The translations under genes were made by a program, and so were the position numbers. A stretch of DNA of 15,864 bases, taken from NCBI GenBank assembly GCA_002315875.1, contig DCIL01000084.1, positions 33,166 through 49,029 on the forward strand. The letters are read 5' to 3'. Shown here piece by piece: positions 14,501 to 15,864 of the stretch. This stretch comes from Verrucomicrobia bacterium UBA1727 (GTDB lineage: Bacteria; Verrucomicrobiota; Kiritimatiellia; RFP12; UBA1067). The stretch's first letter is position 1. Every line of letters begins with the position of its first letter. Under the pieces are notes generated by a model that was not told the origin of the DNA, did no database searches, and worked only from the letters and a program-made list of their open reading frames with translations.

Positions 14501-15822
14501 GAAACTGTAATCGCCCACGATTTGCCCTCCTCGAAATTGCCATTGCAGTAGACGGGCGCCGTCTTAGCGTAAAGACGAAGCCGAGCGCCCATGCTTTCCT
14601 CGGCCGAGTACATCTGCTTGGCGGTGCCAGTCCAGACGAGGTTGCCTTGTCCGCCGTTCGCCAAGGTCATCGTCACGACCATGTTATTGTTGGACACGAT
14701 AAGATCGCGGTCGGTCGTCTCGCCGGACGTGCCGCGGTATTCGAGCGTACCGCTATTCATGTAGCGGATGGCATCACCCATACCGAGGTTGCTCTCGTCC
14801 GCCTTGCAGCCCTTCAGGCCGATCTTGTCGCAGGCGAGCGTGCCGGTTTCCTGAATTCGCGCCTGACCTGGCAGGTTGTTTGAACACGTAAGGTAAAGCG
14901 TGCCCACGCCGAAAACTCCGGGACCTCCCCACGGCGCCATATCGCCCGATCGCATACGAATATAGCTTTCGACCTTCAAGGTCTTGCCAGCGGAGACAGC
15001 GAAGTTGGCCGAATACTCCTGTGAGGCCTTGGTATTGCAGTTGAAGTGGTAGCGGGCAACAACAATGCCCTCACCATAGATGCGCGTATCCGTCTGTGCT
15101 TCAAACGTTATGCTGTTCCAACCGCCGCCAGTCGTATTCATATAGCGGCCCGCAGGAATCTCAACCTGACGGTAGCCGGATAGCGTGTTGGTCGGCATCG
15201 AATAGAACATCGAAATGCGGGAGCCGGTCGAAATTGACTTATCCCCGAGAATAAAATTACCTGTATTGTAAAGATAGCAATAGGACACCTGGTCAAACGA
15301 GGTCGCACCGTCCATTTCAATGTCGCCGGCGCCAAAAAAGGAGTAGGTCGGATTGTTGCCCGTCTTGTAAAGGTTGCCGAAAACGAGCTTGGCGGAAGTG
15401 GAATTGTTCCAGACGGAAACATTGCCACCGGCTATGGTTCGGAACGCCTTAACCCACTGGATGGCTGTAACTGTAGAACTCATCACCACCGTCGCTCCGC
15501 TTTCTAAGCACAGAGACTGGGCAGTCGAGCTTTCAAGGCCGAGCTGATAGGGCGTCGCACCGGCATCGATCGTGACCCGTTTGATCTTGGTCATGCCGTC
15601 GAGATTGATGACGACCGTCTCGGTTGATGAGAGATCGGGGAAGGTCACGCTGTCACCTGCCGCACTGCCCGGCACTGCCGTCGCGACCGCCGAGCCAACC
15701 TTCCAGTTGGCCTTGTTCGTCCAGTACGCGTCCGACGCGCCAGTCCAAGTATAAGCCGTCGCCGCCGCGTTCAACGCGCCGCAAACAACAACCGCGAACA
15801 CCGACAAATGCTTAAAGACCAT
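11548..15822 (-). CDS. Giant exported autotransporter-like repeat protein, function unknown
   Basis: The 1424-residue product has a Sec signal peptide (cleavage likely around residue 20-23, in NAAATA). Two modules each open with the same motif, TWT-x-YW-x-NW: residues about 24-42 (TWTGASDAYWTNKANW) and again near 556-575 (TWTSVTSGGYWLTESNW). The rest is Gly/Ser/Thr/Asn-rich, repetitive beta-strand sequence of the autotransporter-associated type, such as NFTGTISGTGDIIGG near the C-terminus and ENSFATNVCVRSGRLVLEANG. It is unusually rich in cysteine for such a protein. No catalytic motif is recognised. It lacks the terminal aromatic beta-barrel of classical autotransporters and ends in a short segment KEGGTLYAKYTPAGAVLLIR. 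Likely a surface or extracellular beta-helical protein (adhesin or polysaccharide-binding), inferred from composition only. A strong AGGAGGGG site supports the start. The CE7-GH16 gene follows after 22 bp. Confidence 0.8.
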   Translation of the reverse strand: MVFKHLSVFAVVVCGALNAAATAYTWTGASDAYWTNKANWKVGSAVATAVPGSAAGDSVTFPDLSSTETVVINLDGMTKIKRVTIDAGATPYQLGLESSTAQSLCLESGATVVMSSTVTAIQWVKAFRTIAGGNVSVWNNSTSAKLVFGNLYKTGNNPTYSFFGAGDIEMDGATSFDQVSYCYLYNTGNFILGDKSISTGSRISMFYSMPTNTLSGYRQVEIPAGRYMNTTGGGWNSITFEAQTDTRIYGEGIVVARYHFNCNTKASQEYSANFAVSAGKTLKVESYIRMRSGDMAPWGGPGVFGVGTLYLTCSNNLPGQARIQETGTLACDKIGLKGCKADESNLGMGDAIRYMNSGTLEYRGTSGETTDRDLIVSNNNMVVTMTLANGGQGNLVWTGTAKQMYSAEESMGARLRLYAKTAPVYCNGNFEEGKSWAITVSGYQGVYLMKDYGVNIPIRMNSGKLMLSNTVACNSPILVDADSTLEVAADSQLELATIPAIVTGGQTLNIVVPEGSSLTFPGKGNLRLDGITINGSAAKTDANGKLVKDETEYGTSTWTSVTSGGYWLTESNWLDNRIPNAFDNVIVANTDSALSTYTITVNTPAKLSKLTAQTTQAGAQTLSGAGPLTIGGNGYIAITNTTVTRGHNNYDGGPFNFQVPLHLSASQRWLLGSARGWGAAHGESLRYIENDLSSEQDIEWSIYGFARYRFTGGNSTNFQGTVKLGSFVQFNGTNQFHRLGTKGVTLVCRKLTDDEAKNAGTTLMSPGLTYIFNSGETNATVTTPIGLDLARQVWDSRSGWCQVDAPICMCAPTLATCGEPYALTLSGGFSGSSSDSHMRLSFIQSYETMCPYGTYCYNFYPEDQKIILAGDSRALSSTAVRNYTMIEIAHPHALGANNKVAVSCGYDGYWNTQAYNTILGVSLMAGESMSGEIAAAGSSDANGSKNRIAYMQVGSSPARNNSGAKTATFKGNVSEAAGNGFRLRLYAAKGTEARFTGKITTKLPLSHPYGEHPDIIGLGDVTLVNAENSFATNVCVRSGRLVLEANGAAGTKPIWLGGFVPTLTETKEVRCVNANYDFNYSIANITEGGVTKYGKRITVTNASVPEIDGVTVQSGDYVIVARPRNWAINGLWKVTSDVKVWERPEELDEADDMIGKVGLRLKVKEGKRFGGKAFMLSRNPLYYRKSEQFNVEGERFNSGDGVPIFHPEAAANPDVAVLTGKDSLVLTCGIDVTDNASTGASIIGSKIENSTTGFSGPITLAKSVTLAAAAGSTVNFTGTISGTGDIIGGGAGVSDISAATLSTAAANGFQLAGGTLKVANAQLGSRPISWKRKVGEGGEDSTGALSVTGDLDLSARTVAFDNFNLSLSAGDDVLSARKWTLATATGAITLPTNPPTMPRRWSLVKEGGTLYAKYTPAGAVLLIR

Positions 15823-15825
15823 ACT

Positions 15826-15833
15826 CCCCTCCT
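15826..15833 (-). promoter_or_regulatory. Strong ribosome binding site of the giant exported protein
   Basis: AGGAGGGG on the minus strand, 3 bases before the ATG at 15822 and with its core AGGAG about 6 bases away. It is the best Shine-Dalgarno in the window, suggesting high expression. The window ends 31 bp further upstream, so the promoter cannot be judged. Confidence 0.75.
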
Positions 15834-15864
15834 AATTGTTTAAAGAGGTAATTGCAAAACCCTC

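Noticed and set aside
1..15864. CRISPR array, tRNA, transposase or prophage genes
   Set aside because: No spaced direct repeats, cloverleaf sequences or mobile-element proteins were seen; the only tandem repeat is the tatB minisatellite.

Overview
This window is a dense bacterial chromosome segment in which every gene I can support lies on the minus strand, so transcription runs from high to low coordinates. I see no rRNA, tRNA, CRISPR array, insertion sequence or attachment site. The gene content suggests a Gram-negative bacterium of the PVC group, most likely Kiritimatiellota or a related Verrucomicrobiota lineage. The hints are a giant secreted protein with the TWT...YW...NW module typical of autotransporter-like proteins, an exported Gfo/Idh/MocA-type protein, a secreted esterase-glycosidase fusion, and moderately high GC. 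This taxonomic call is an inference.

From right to left (direction of transcription): (1) 15822-11548 encodes a 1424-residue exported, repeat-rich surface-type protein behind a strong Shine-Dalgarno sequence. It is followed after 22 bp by (2) 11525-9432, a secreted two-enzyme fusion of a CE7-type acetyl esterase and a GH16 glycoside hydrolase. (3) A promoter with a perfect extended -10 near 9374-9403 drives a compact cluster: pal (peptidoglycan-associated lipoprotein), tatB-like, tatC, a trkH/ktrB-type potassium transporter, a short RNase R-type exoribonuclease and a dinG-type iron-sulfur helicase. The last five genes are chained by overlaps of 29, 4, 23 and 4 bp, so the set 9336-2803 is very probably one operon. 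(4) A second TATAAT promoter overlaps the dinG stop and serves an exported Gfo/Idh/MocA-like protein (2759-1815). (5) A third promoter (TTGACC-18 bp-TATAAT) sits so close to thrC (1774-380) that its mRNA should be nearly leaderless. coaD follows 12 bp later and runs off the left edge of the window.

Functionally, the right third is an export and polysaccharide-interaction locus. The middle is an envelope and housekeeping operon (outer-membrane tethering, folded-protein export, K+ uptake, RNA decay, DNA unwinding). The left end is amino-acid and coenzyme A biosynthesis. I did not find a clearly new defence or mobile system. The most interesting points are the catalytic-core-only RNase R, the CE7-GH16 fusion beside a two-module secreted giant lacking a recognisable translocator, the near-leaderless thrC promoter, the in-frame minisatellite in tatB, and an alanine at a normally acidic TatC position.
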